Assembly (NCBI GenBank): GCA_905215155.1
Contig: CAJMPJ010000007.1
Span: 1 to 64,000, forward strand
DNA from: an uncultured bacterium
GTDB taxonomy: Bacteria > Bacillota > Clostridia > Lachnospirales > Lachnospiraceae
DNA: 64,000 nucleotides
Reading direction: 5' to 3'
Shown here one piece after another: positions 24,528-33,265 of the stretch; the stretch's first letter is position 1; every line of letters starts with the position of its first letter. Under the pieces are notes generated by a model that was not told the origin of the DNA, made no database searches, and was given only the letters and a program-made list of their open reading frames with translations. Made by a program: the position numbers and the translations under genes.

Positions 24528-25661
24528 ATGTTTGTTCATGCACTACAGGAATTATGGGCATCATCAGGGTTTGCAGCTTTGACGTGGCAGCATGTAATCA
24601 TGCTTTTGCTGTCTTTTTTCTTGATTTACCTGGCGATCGTCCGTAAATTTGAACCTCTTTTGCTGCTGCCCATTGCTTTTGGCATGCTGCTGGTGAATCT
24701 GCCTCTCACAGGTTTAATGTCACCAGCAACTGCTTCAGAAACCGGAGGGCTGCTTTATTATCTGTATCAGGGAGTGAAATTAGGAATCTATCCATCCCTT
24801 ATTTTTCTGGGGATCGGAGCCATGACAGATTTCGGACCGCTGATCGCTCGTCCCAGCAGCCTGTTTTTGGGAGCAGGCGCTCAGTTTGGAATTTGTGTTG
24901 CATTTGTCATTGCCAATGCCCTGGGGTTTTTGCCGGAGGAAGCCGCTTCCATTGCAATCATTGGAGGGGCTGACGGACCTACCGCAATTTTCCTGGCATC
25001 AAAGCTGGCACCTTCATTGCTGCCGGCCATTGCTGTTGCGGCTTATTCATATATGGCACTTATTCCAATGATCCAGCCGCCTCTCATGCGCCTTCTGACA
25101 ACAAAGAAAGAACGGGAGACCGTCATGGAACAGCTTCGCACCGTATCAAAACTGGAGAAAATATGTTTTCCGGTGATCGTTACGATCTTATGTGTCCTGT
25201 TACTGCCTTCGGTAGCACCTCTGATCGGAATGCTGATGCTTGGGAATTTATTTAAGGAATCGGGAGTTGTGGAGCGTTTGTCGGATACCGCACAAAATAC
25301 ACTGATTAATATTGTAACTATCTTTTTAGGTGTTACAGTAGGAGCGACTGCCAATGCGGAAACATTTTTACGCCCTCAGACACTGATGATCGTTGGCCTT
25401 GGGTTAATGGCTTTTGTATTCAGCACCATCGGAGGATTGCTTCTTGGAAAATTAATGTATTGGATTACAAAAGGAAAAGTCAATCCTTTGATCGGTTCTG
25501 CCGGAGTCTCCGCTGTTCCCATGGCGGCAAGAGTCTCTCATCTGGAGGGGCAGAAAGCCAATCCGGCTAATTTTCTGCTGATGCATGCAATTGGCCCCAA
25601 TGTGGCTGGAGTAATTGGATCAGCAGTTGCAGCCGGAATCTTACTGTCTTTATTCGGTTAA
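24528..25661 (+). CDS. sodium-pump decarboxylase beta subunit (OadB/MmdB/GcdB family)
   Basis: The membrane subunit that couples decarboxylation of a carboxybiotin to sodium export. It has 377 aa and about nine helices. The conserved ion-site loop reads [12 protein letters not shown], and the late motif [15 protein letters not shown] is also typical. Family members pair with oxaloacetate, methylmalonyl-CoA or glutaconyl-CoA carboxyltransferase subunits. Neither a carboxyltransferase (alpha) nor a biotin carrier gene is in this window, so the substrate is unknown. It ends 15 nt from the convergent suf operon and no terminator is visible in that gap. Confidence 0.9.
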   Translation: MFVHALQELWASSGFAALTWQHVIMLLLSFFLIYLAIVRKFEPLLLLPIAFGMLLVNLPLTGLMSPATASETGGLLYYLYQGVKLGIYPSLIFLGIGAMTDFGPLIARPSSLFLGAGAQFGICVAFVIANALGFLPEEAASIAIIGGADGPTAIFLASKLAPSLLPAIAVAAYSYMALIPMIQPPLMRLLTTKKERETVMEQLRTVSKLEKICFPVIVTILCVLLLPSVAPLIGMLMLGNLFKESGVVERLSDTAQNTLINIVTIFLGVTVGATANAETFLRPQTLMIVGLGLMAFVFSTIGGLLLGKLMYWITKGKVNPLIGSAGVSAVPMAARVSHLEGQKANPANFLLMHAIGPNVAGVIGSAVAAGILLSLFG

Positions 25662-25676
25662 AACAATATGAAGTCT

Positions 25677-26129
25677 TTATTCAGAGCTTGCGGAAGAATC
25701 ACTTTTTTCGTTCAGAGCTTCTTCCAGGGTATGCCAGGCAAGTACGGCACACTTTACCCTTCCAGGCATATGGGAGATTCCCTGAAGGGCAACGATGTCG
25801 TCTAAGACCTCCAGCTGTTCTTCCTCTTTTATATCACCTTTGATCATGCCGTAGAAGGTTTGAAGCAGTTGGTTTGCTTCCTCCACAGTCTTTCCCTTAA
25901 CTAAATCAATCATCATAGAAGCAGAAGCCTGGGAGATGGCACATCCATTTCCGGTAAATCCCGCATCCTGAATGATTCCGCCGCTCACAGAAAGCTCAAG
26001 TGTAATGTCATCTCCGCAGCTTGGATTTACACCTTCCAAAACTGCAGTTGCATGATCCACCTTATGGCGGTTGTGGGAAGCGCGGCTGTTTTCCACAATG
26101 ATTTGATTATAGAGTGCTTTCAGATCCAA
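25677..26129 (-). CDS. sufU: iron-sulfur cluster assembly sulfur acceptor SufU
   Basis: A 150-aa zinc protein that accepts persulfide from SufS and passes it to the scaffold. The three zinc cysteines and one aspartate are in place: Cys38 and Asp40 in NPSCGDD, Cys63 in GNGCAIS and Cys127 in GRVKCAVLAW. It overlaps the end of sufS by 23 nt and is the last gene of sufCBDSU. Confidence 0.94.
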   Translation of the reverse strand: MDLKALYNQIIVENSRASHNRHKVDHATAVLEGVNPSCGDDITLELSVSGGIIQDAGFTGNGCAISQASASMMIDLVKGKTVEEANQLLQTFYGMIKGDIKEEEQLEVLDDIVALQGISHMPGRVKCAVLAWHTLEEALNEKSDSSASSE

Positions 26130-27339
26130 AGCCCATCCACCTCCTTACCTGTCGTAAACTGTTTAAGAATGCATCCACCTCTTCCGCCGTGTTATATACG
26201 GCGAAGCTGACACGGACGCAAGCGTTGATTTTTAAATATTCCATCAAAGGCTGGGCACAGTTGTGTCCGGCCCGGACAGTGATGCCATCGGCATCCAGTA
26301 ACGTGGCAGTATCATGAGGATGAACATCCTCTACATTAAAGGAGATCACGCCATGCCGTTTATCGGGAGAGAGATCTCCATACACGGTTACATGGGGAAT
26401 TTTTGCAAGTCCTTCTAAGGCACGTGTCATCAGTTCCCGCTCATGGGCCTTGATGTTCTCCCAGCCAATCGACTGGAGATAATCAATCGCAGCAGCCAGA
26501 CCGACTTCTCCGCCTACATTTCTTGTTCCGGCTTCAAAGCGCCGGGGGACTTCTGCATAGGTGGAGTTTTGTTCATGAACACTTCCAATCATATCTCCGC
26601 CGGTCAAAAAGGGCGGCATTTTTTCGAGCAGTTCTTTCCTACCGTACAAAACCCCGATGCCCATAGGCCCATAGAGCTTGTGTCCGGAAAATGCGGCAAA
26701 GTCCACATCAAGTCTTTTTACATCCACCTGCATATGAGGAGCGCTTTGGGCGCAATCCAAAACCACAACCGCACCGTTTTGGTGGGCCAGACGGACAATG
26801 GAGGAAACAGGGATTTCGATTCCAAGAACATTGGACACATGGCCGACTGCAACCAGCCTGGTGCGGGAGGTGATTTTTTGATTTAGTTCTTCCTCTGTCA
26901 AATGACCTTTTGAATCGGGATAAAGGTATACCAGTTTGGCTCCGGTTCTCTTGGCGACCCGCTGCCAGGGAACCAGATTGCTGTGGTGCTCTGCCACGGA
27001 GAGGACGATTTCATCCCCTTCCCCTAAAAATTCCATGCCATAGCTATAAGCAATCAGATTTAAGCTTTCGGTTGTATTTTGTGTGAAAATGATCTCATCC
27101 GGAGAGGCATTTAAAAATTCAGCCACTTTTGTCCGGGAATCTTCGTGAGCCTTTGTTGCCCGGGCGGCAAGTTCATAAACACCCCTGTGAGGATTGGCAT
27201 TGTCATGGCGGTAATAGGCCTCCACGGCACGAAGCACCTGCAGCGGTTTGGAAGTAGTAGCTGCGTTATCCAGATAAATCAGGGGTTTATCATTTTCAGT
27301 AACCGTAAGAATCGGAAAATCATCCCGGATCATTTTCAT
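26107..27339 (-). CDS. sufS: cysteine desulfurase SufS
   Basis: PLP enzyme that takes sulfur from cysteine for Fe-S clusters. The PLP lysine is Lys221 in FSGHKLYGP, and the persulfide cysteine is Cys361 in AGHNCAQP, the class II desulfurase context. The open frame extends to 27420, but AAAGGAGG lies 10 nt before the ATG at 27339, giving 410 aa starting MKMIRDDFPIL. The start overlaps the end of sufD by 20 nt, which indicates translational coupling. Confidence 0.95.
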   Translation of the reverse strand: MKMIRDDFPILTVTENDKPLIYLDNAATTSKPLQVLRAVEAYYRHDNANPHRGVYELAARATKAHEDSRTKVAEFLNASPDEIIFTQNTTESLNLIAYSYGMEFLGEGDEIVLSVAEHHSNLVPWQRVAKRTGAKLVYLYPDSKGHLTEEELNQKITSRTRLVAVGHVSNVLGIEIPVSSIVRLAHQNGAVVVLDCAQSAPHMQVDVKRLDVDFAAFSGHKLYGPMGIGVLYGRKELLEKMPPFLTGGDMIGSVHEQNSTYAEVPRRFEAGTRNVGGEVGLAAAIDYLQSIGWENIKAHERELMTRALEGLAKIPHVTVYGDLSPDKRHGVISFNVEDVHPHDTATLLDADGITVRAGHNCAQPLMEYLKINACVRVSFAVYNTAEEVDAFLNSLRQVRRWMGFGSESTL

Positions 27340-28411
27340 GGCTGTCCAGCCTCCTTTCGATGCATTCAAGTATTTCTTTTCGTAAGTCTTCATCCGGGAG
27401 CATATCAAGCACCGGCGCAAAACGTGCTTCCACCATCAGGCGTTTTGCCTGGGTGGGAGTCATACCTCTGGAGCAGAGGTAGTAAAGCTGTTTTTCATCA
27501 AACCGGCCAAGGGTGGCAGCGTGCTGGCCCTCCACCTGCTCTTCTCCGCAGAGTATGAGGGGAACCGTACGGTTGCGGGCTTCAGAGCTGAGAAGCAGTA
27601 CGGTTTCATTTTCGTGGCCCACGGAATGGACCGCTCCGCTGCGAAAATCAATGGTTCCGCGAAGAATCTTGTTGCTTTGGTCAGCCAGAACACCGGAGGT
27701 ATCCATTTCACAGACCGTCTCTTTGCCGGTGTGCCGGGAAACGTCGTTAAAGTCCAGGTATTGGTCCTTGTGTCCGAAATAAGCGGTATTTAAGTCAAAT
27801 TCACTCTTTGCTCCCTCCAGACAAGCCAGAGAACCGCAGGCAACCACATTTCCCCCCAGGACGGCCCGTATAAGCTCCACCCGGGCACCGTCTCCAAGCA
27901 CAGCGCCCACACCATCCCAGCTTCGGCTCTGACCGCCTAAAAGCTGAATCTGTATCAGACGCACTTTGGAACCGGCTTTTGCATCAATCTGTGTTAGGTT
28001 CATTGAAACGCCGTCTTTTGCATCTCCGCGGTTTATCTGTACGACCGTAAGCTCGCTGTTTTCTTTGGCAATGATTCCCCAATGGGTCCTGCTCACCGGA
28101 CGGGAGGAGTCCAAAAACTCTGTAACAACAAGTGGTTCCTCCGCTTTGCCGTCTGCTGTAATAAAGCAGATCTGATCGGCTCCATTTTTAATATATTCAT
28201 CAAGGGCTTCCCCCATCCCGCTTTCTATGGCAGCGGTCTCATGAGGCAGTTCTTTCAACGGGGTGATGCCATTTGGGAGACCCCCCGAAAATACTTCTTT
28301 TTTTCCTGGGAAAAGTGAGTCCTCAGGCAGATTAGCTTTTGCATCCGCCCAGTTGACTCCTGTGCGGTTCCAGGTGGGAACCGGCAGTATGTTTATTTTT
28401 TCGTTCATCAT
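27320..28411 (-). CDS. sufD: Fe-S cluster assembly protein SufD
   Basis: A 363-aa beta-helix scaffold partner of SufB. The C-terminal part holds the SufB/D core pattern, with DVSRHTGKETVCEMDTSGVLAD followed by GTIDFRSGAVHSVGHENE and LCGEEQVEGQHAATLGRFDE. Shorter than many SufD proteins. The frame is open to 28432, but AAAGGAGG sits 6 nt before the ATG at 28411. It acts with SufB and the ATPase SufC. Confidence 0.92.
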   Translation of the reverse strand: MMNEKINILPVPTWNRTGVNWADAKANLPEDSLFPGKKEVFSGGLPNGITPLKELPHETAAIESGMGEALDEYIKNGADQICFITADGKAEEPLVVTEFLDSSRPVSRTHWGIIAKENSELTVVQINRGDAKDGVSMNLTQIDAKAGSKVRLIQIQLLGGQSRSWDGVGAVLGDGARVELIRAVLGGNVVACGSLACLEGAKSEFDLNTAYFGHKDQYLDFNDVSRHTGKETVCEMDTSGVLADQSNKILRGTIDFRSGAVHSVGHENETVLLLSSEARNRTVPLILCGEEQVEGQHAATLGRFDEKQLYYLCSRGMTPTQAKRLMVEARFAPVLDMLPDEDLRKEILECIERRLDSHENDPG

Positions 28412-28424
28412 CCAGTTCCTCCTT

Positions 28425-29843
28425 TCAGCCAATGCTTCCTATCATTTCCAGATGAATCAAATTGTTCATTTCAACCGCATATTCCAAAGGAAGTTCCTTG
28501 GCAATTGGCTCGGCAAAGCCCCCCACGATCATGGCGCGGGCATCTTCTTCCGATAAGCCCCGGCTCATTAAGTAAAAAATGGCCGACTCGCTGATACGGC
28601 CGATTTTGGCTTCATGACCGATATCCACCTCATCGCACTGGATATCCATAACAGGAATCGTATCCGAACGGGAGATGCTGTCCAGCATCAGGGATTCGCA
28701 GGAAACCGCAGATTTGCTGCCTGACGCCTGAGGCGTTACGGTAATGGAACTGCGGAAGGTAGAAGTTCCCCCGTCTCTGGAAATGGATTTTGTAGTGATA
28801 TGTGAGGTGGTATTGGGTGCGGAGTGAAGTACCTTGGCTCCGGTATCCAAATTCTGGCCTTTTCCGGCAAAGGTAATTCCGGTAAACTCCATACGGGAAT
28901 TCTTCCCCTTTAGTATACTCATTGGGTATAGGTAGGAGGTATGGGAACCAAAAGAACCGGATACCCATTCAATGGTGCCGCCTTCTTCCACAGACGCACG
29001 CTTGGTGTTCAGGTTATACATATTTTTGGACCAGTTTTCGATGGTGGAATAGCGGAGCCGGGCATTTTTCCCAACATATAGCTCCACACATCCGGCATGA
29101 AGGTTCGCCACATTATACTTGGGGGCGGAACAGCCTTCGATAAAGTGCAGATAAGCATTCTCGTCAACGATAATGAGCGTGTGCTCAAACTGTCCGGCTC
29201 CCGGAGCATTGAGCCGGAAATATGACTGGAGAGGAATCTCTACCGATACTCCCGGGGGAACATAGACAAAAGAACCGCCGGACCAGACGGCTCCGTGAAG
29301 AGCAGCAAATTTGTGGTCCGAGGGAGGAACCAGGCGCATGAAGTGTTTGCGTACCATTTCTGCATAAGGCCCCGTCAGAGCACTTTCCATATCCGTATAA
29401 ACCACACCAAGGGCGGCTACTTCGGCCCTGACGCTGTGGTAAACCACTTCAGAATCGTATTGGGCACCCACCCCGGCAAGAGATTCCCGCTCTGCCTTTG
29501 GGATTCCCAGCCGTTCAAAGGTGTTTTTAATATCGTCGGGGACGTCAGACCACTTGGTGCGCATGTCCGTTTTGGGGCGGACATAGGTCACAATATTGGC
29601 GATGTCTAATCCGTCTAGTGGAGGACCCCAGGAAGGCAGCGGAGTCCTATGATAGGTTTCCAAAGCCTTCAGACGGAAGATGCGCATCCATTCGGGGTCA
29701 TTCTTTTCTTCCGAGATCTTCTGCACGATAGCAGGAGTCAGGCCGGAATCCACCTCAAAGGAGGCATCAACTTTGTCCCGGATATCATAGATGCTCCGGT
29801 CCATCTCGTCAACGTTAGTTTTTTGCTGATGAAAGTCTTTCAT
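28425..29843 (-). CDS. sufB: Fe-S cluster assembly scaffold SufB
   Basis: A 472-aa main scaffold of the SUF system. Family stretches include VRAEVAALGVVYTDMESAL, GSFVYVPPGVSVEIPLQSYF and HSAPNTTSHITTKSISRDGG, and the functional cysteine lies in SAVSCESLMLD. Start: the frame is open to 29882, but AAGGAGGG lies 8 nt before the ATG at 29843, giving MKDFHQQKTNVDEMD. It overlaps sufC by 29 nt. Confidence 0.96.
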   Translation of the reverse strand: MKDFHQQKTNVDEMDRSIYDIRDKVDASFEVDSGLTPAIVQKISEEKNDPEWMRIFRLKALETYHRTPLPSWGPPLDGLDIANIVTYVRPKTDMRTKWSDVPDDIKNTFERLGIPKAERESLAGVGAQYDSEVVYHSVRAEVAALGVVYTDMESALTGPYAEMVRKHFMRLVPPSDHKFAALHGAVWSGGSFVYVPPGVSVEIPLQSYFRLNAPGAGQFEHTLIIVDENAYLHFIEGCSAPKYNVANLHAGCVELYVGKNARLRYSTIENWSKNMYNLNTKRASVEEGGTIEWVSGSFGSHTSYLYPMSILKGKNSRMEFTGITFAGKGQNLDTGAKVLHSAPNTTSHITTKSISRDGGTSTFRSSITVTPQASGSKSAVSCESLMLDSISRSDTIPVMDIQCDEVDIGHEAKIGRISESAIFYLMSRGLSEEDARAMIVGGFAEPIAKELPLEYAVEMNNLIHLEMIGSIG

Positions 29844-30594
29844 GGAACCAACCCTCCTTTTCCAGCACACCAAAGCCGTCATTCGTGATTTTTGAAATCA
29901 GTTCCTTTCCTCCGGACCGGATGATCCGTCCACCCTCCAGAATATGGACCACATCCACATCAAGTCCTTCCAGAATTTTGGCATTATGCGTAATAATAAA
30001 AAGACCGTTGCGGCGGTTCAAATAGGAATGGATGCCTTTGGTTACGGTGCGTACCGCATCCACATCCAGACCGGAATCGGTCTCGTCCAGCAAGGCCAGC
30101 TTGGGATGGAGCATCAGCATCTGTAAAATCTCCGCTTTTTTCTTTTCCCCACCGGAAAAGCCTACATTTAAATACCGTTCCGAATAAGAGGGGTCCATAT
30201 CCAATGCCTTCATCTGTTGCAGCAGTTCTTTGCGGAAGGAGAGAATCTTCGGCTGTTTGCCGTCAACGGCTCCCCGCGCAGTACGTAAAAAGTTCTCTAA
30301 TGTGATGCCGGGGATTTCTTCCGGTGTCTGGAAGGAGAGGAAAATTCCGGCGCGGGCCCGTACATCTGCTTTTTCTTCTGTGATATCCTGTCCTTCAAAT
30401 AGGATCTTGCCTCTCCTTATGGTATAGCGGGGATCCCCCATGATTGCAGAGACAAGCGTGGATTTTCCAGTTCCGTTTGGACCCATGAGTACATGAAGTT
30501 CTCCGGGATGAACGGTTAAATTTACTCCATCTAAAATCACTTTATCTTCTACAGAAACACTCAAATCTAATATTTCAAGCAATGGACTGCTCAT
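29815..30594 (-). CDS. sufC: Fe-S cluster assembly ATPase SufC
   Basis: ABC-type ATPase that drives SufBD. It has 259 aa, with Walker A GPNGTGKST, signature NVGFSGGEKKKAEILQM and Walker B LALLDETDSGLD. The frame is open to 30627, but AAGGAGGT lies 8 nt before the ATG at 30594 (MSSPLLEILDL). It is the first gene of sufCBDSU. No Rrf2-type regulator (SufR/IscR) gene is nearby. Confidence 0.96.
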   Translation of the reverse strand: MSSPLLEILDLSVSVEDKVILDGVNLTVHPGELHVLMGPNGTGKSTLVSAIMGDPRYTIRRGKILFEGQDITEEKADVRARAGIFLSFQTPEEIPGITLENFLRTARGAVDGKQPKILSFRKELLQQMKALDMDPSYSERYLNVGFSGGEKKKAEILQMLMLHPKLALLDETDSGLDVDAVRTVTKGIHSYLNRRNGLFIITHNAKILEGLDVDVVHILEGGRIIRSGGKELISKITNDGFGVLEKEGWFHERLSSAKN

Positions 30595-30611
30595 ATATAT
30601 CGACCTCCTTA

Positions 30612-30700
30612 TGCCTGTAACAGGCAATTCTTTCGTTAGAAAATCCTAACTACTCTTACATGTTTTATACTATACCTTTTTAGTAGGAATTACAAGCCTG
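30612..30700 (-). promoter_or_regulatory. suf operon control region with two inverted repeats
   Basis: Between the sufC ribosome site and the divergent PTS operon lie two perfect small palindromes: TGCCTG-TAA-CAGGCA (30612-30626) and GTTAG-6 nt-CTAAC (30635-30650). Upstream on the minus strand a TATAGT and an overlapping TATAAA could serve as -10, but no -35 box fits at 17 nt. Operators for an Fe-S or cysteine sensor are possible; no known consensus was matched. Confidence 0.4.
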
Positions 30701-30760
30701 ATTTTTGATTTTATAAAATTTATTTACAAAAAAATTACCGTTTCAATATGCCATTTTAAA

Positions 30761-30791
30761 TTTACCGCAAGGAAAGAGAATGTGGTAAACT
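30761..30791 (+). promoter_or_regulatory. possible promoter of the PTS operon
   Basis: An extended -10 (TG-G-TAAACT) lies with TTTACC 19 nt upstream. TTTACC and GGTAAA also form an inverted repeat spanning the core promoter, which could be an operator. The downstream leader is about 25 nt with GAAGGAGG. Confidence 0.35.
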
Positions 30792-30822
30792 CAAAATATC
30801 TTAAAGAGAAGGAGGTATTGTT

Positions 30823-31131
30823 ATGAAAATCCTGGCGATCACAGCATGTACCGCTGGCATAGCGCATACTTACATTGCGAAGGAAAAGCTGGAAAATGCC
30901 GCGAAAGAAATGGGGGATTATATTAAGGTAGAAACTCAGGGTTCCATTGGGGTGGAAAATGAGCTGACACCGGAAGAGATCAAAGACGCAGATGTTATTC
31001 TCATCGCGGCAGATATCCGGGTGGGAAAGGAGCGGTTTGCCGGAAAAGCGGTGGTCGATGTACCGATCAGCATGATTATGAAATCGCCCAAAGGGGTGAT
31101 CTCAAAGATTCACGAAAAATTGGGGAAATAA
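30823..31131 (+). CDS. fructose-type PTS EIIB component
   Basis: A 102-aa phosphocarrier of the fructose/mannitol PTS family. The active cysteine is Cys9 in ITACTAGIAHTYIA, the usual EIIB-Fru motif. It receives phosphate from EIIA (encoded at 35245) and passes it to the sugar bound to EIIC. It is the first gene of EIIB-EIIC-aldolase-regulator-EIIA, and GAAGGAGG precedes it. Confidence 0.92.
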   Translation: MKILAITACTAGIAHTYIAKEKLENAAKEMGDYIKVETQGSIGVENELTPEEIKDADVILIAADIRVGKERFAGKAVVDVPISMIMKSPKGVISKIHEKLGK

Positions 31132-31168
31132 TAAAGGAGAGGAAATTATATAGATAGGGGGTAATACA

Positions 31169-32275
31169 ATGGCAAGGCAAAAGTTTGAAATCAAAAAGCA
31201 TGTCATGACAGGAATTTCTTATATGATTCCCATCATCGTGTGCGGTGGAATCTTATCCGCATTGGCAAAAGGATTTGGAGGATATGATATTGGAAGCGCT
31301 GTGGAGGCGGGGGCGACACCATTTACCAACTTAAATCCTTTTACCTGGATTGGTTTTTGGTGGGGCGTAAATAAACTTGGTTCCATCGCAATGGATTTTG
31401 CGGTCGCCGTTATGACGGCTGGCGTGGCTTATTCCATTGCAGGCAGGCCTGGAATCGTTCCTGGCGTTGTTATCGGGTATTGTTCGTCCCAGTCAAAGGC
31501 CGGGTTCCTGGGCGGCCTTCTGATGGCATTTATTATAGGATACTTTGTCAACTGGATAAAAACGTGGAAACTGCCTAAGTGGTGTGAAGGTCTAAAGCCG
31601 GTTATGTTTATACCGGTCTTATCGACCCTGGTCTGCGGAATGATATTCCTATGTGTCTTTTCCATCCCGCTGGCTTATATTATGAACGTATTCCAGCAGT
31701 GGATCATTTCTTTAAACGGCGGAGCCAAAGCAGTCATCGGAGGGGTCATCGGGGCCTGCATGGGATTTGACCTTGGGGGACCGGTAAATAAAACCGCTTC
31801 CATGGCCGCCAATGCACTTGGCGCAGACGGAATCTATGGTCCTATGGCGGCCAAGATCATCGGCGGTATGACACCGCCCATCGGAATCTTTCTTGCAGCA
31901 TTAATTAAGAAGAAAAAATTTTCCAAAGTGGAACTGGAAACTGCCAAAACAGCATTTCCTATGGGCTTATGCTTTATTACGGAAGGTGTGCTTCCATTTG
32001 CAGCTGCAGACCCGGTAAGAGTAATACCAAGCTGTATGATAGGTTCAGCCATTGCCGGAGCCATTGCTGTTGGTATGGGCTGCGAATCCGCAGCCGGACA
32101 CGGAGGTATCTTCGTAGTGCCGATGATGACACAGCCGATTTGGTTTTTGGTGGCCCTTGCCGTTGGCTCTGCAGTAACCGGCATTATTTATGCAGCCATC
32201 AAGAAACCGCCGCAGGAGGAAACAGACGAAAAAGAAGAAGAATTAGACATTGACCTGGATATTCAGATTCAGTAA
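31169..32275 (+). CDS. fructose-type PTS EIIC permease
   Basis: A 368-aa membrane permease with eight or nine hydrophobic segments, starting with KKHVMTGISYMIPIIVCGG as in EIIC-Fru proteins. GFDLGGPVNKTASMAANAL and GGMTPPIGIFLAALI are family core motifs, and GHGGIFVVP is in the late part. The acidic C-terminal tail is short. Sugar specificity cannot be read from the sequence; fructose-like ketoses are likely. Confidence 0.92.
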   Translation: MARQKFEIKKHVMTGISYMIPIIVCGGILSALAKGFGGYDIGSAVEAGATPFTNLNPFTWIGFWWGVNKLGSIAMDFAVAVMTAGVAYSIAGRPGIVPGVVIGYCSSQSKAGFLGGLLMAFIIGYFVNWIKTWKLPKWCEGLKPVMFIPVLSTLVCGMIFLCVFSIPLAYIMNVFQQWIISLNGGAKAVIGGVIGACMGFDLGGPVNKTASMAANALGADGIYGPMAAKIIGGMTPPIGIFLAALIKKKKFSKVELETAKTAFPMGLCFITEGVLPFAAADPVRVIPSCMIGSAIAGAIAVGMGCESAAGHGGIFVVPMMTQPIWFLVALAVGSAVTGIIYAAIKKPPQEETDEKEEELDIDLDIQIQ

Positions 32276-32306
32276 TGGATACCATTGATGAGAGGAAGGG
32301 AAATTT

Positions 32307-33191
32307 ATGCTGGTATCAATGAAAGCAATTCTTGATGATGCGAACAGAAGGTATTATGGTGTTATGGCCATGAACAGCATCAATATTGAAATGGCCCGGG
32401 CAGGGATTATGGCGGCGGAGGAAGAACATTCCCCCATCATTGTCCAGTTCGGACCCGGTCAGATGAAAAATCATGCACATGCGGAGGAAATGCTTCCGGT
32501 CATAAAAGAGCTTGCCAAAAGAGTGCACGTTCCGGTGGCATTAAACCTGGATCACGGAACAGATTTCCATATCATTGCGGATTGCATTAACCGTGGTTTT
32601 ACCAATGTTATGTTTGACGGTTCTTCTCTTCCTTACGAAGATAATGTGAGCCGGACGTCAATGATCAGCGCACTGGCACATGGAATGGGATGCTCCGTGG
32701 AAGGAGAGCTTGGTCATGTAGGACAGGCCGCAAATTCCGATGACATGGACCAGGATCTGTACACAGATCCCGATCAGGCGCTGGACTTTGTACAAAGAAC
32801 CGGAGTGGATGCGCTGGCAGTTGCGGTAGGTACCGCCCATGGCGCATATCCCAAAGGGAAAATTCCAAAACTGGATTTTGACCGCCTTTGCCAGCTAAAG
32901 GAAACGCTTCAAATGCCTCTGGTTCTTCACGGAGGTTCCGGCTCCGGAGAAGAGAATTTAAGAAAGGCAGTTGCGAGCGGAATAAATAAAATTAATGTAT
33001 GTACCGATGCATTCGCAGCAGGTAAAAAATCCATGCTGAAGGCACTGGAACAGGAACCTGATCTGGATTATATGCATCTTTGTATGGCTGCCGAGGCTGG
33101 AATCAAGCAATTTGTGAAAGATTTTATGAAAGTAATTGGTTCCAGCGGACGCTATATTTACGGAGAGACCAGACAGGTTGGATATGAATGA
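32307..33191 (+). CDS. class II ketose-bisphosphate aldolase
   Basis: A zinc aldolase cleaving a ketose-1,6-bisphosphate to dihydroxyacetone phosphate and glyceraldehyde 3-phosphate. It has 294 aa. Metal and active-site motifs are LNLDHGTD, GTAHGAYP, VLHGGSG and NKINVCTD. Homologs act on fructose or tagatose bisphosphate or on deoxyketogluconate phosphates. No sugar-phosphate kinase is in this operon, so the link from EII product to aldolase substrate is open. Confidence 0.9.
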   Translation: MLVSMKAILDDANRRYYGVMAMNSINIEMARAGIMAAEEEHSPIIVQFGPGQMKNHAHAEEMLPVIKELAKRVHVPVALNLDHGTDFHIIADCINRGFTNVMFDGSSLPYEDNVSRTSMISALAHGMGCSVEGELGHVGQAANSDDMDQDLYTDPDQALDFVQRTGVDALAVAVGTAHGAYPKGKIPKLDFDRLCQLKETLQMPLVLHGGSGSGEENLRKAVASGINKINVCTDAFAAGKKSMLKALEQEPDLDYMHLCMAAEAGIKQFVKDFMKVIGSSGRYIYGETRQVGYE

Positions 33192-33265
33192 TTCAATAAA
33201 AACCAAAGGGGCGGCAGGAATGCGCTTTAAATGCTGCCCTTATCTTTTCCGAATGGAGTGATTTT

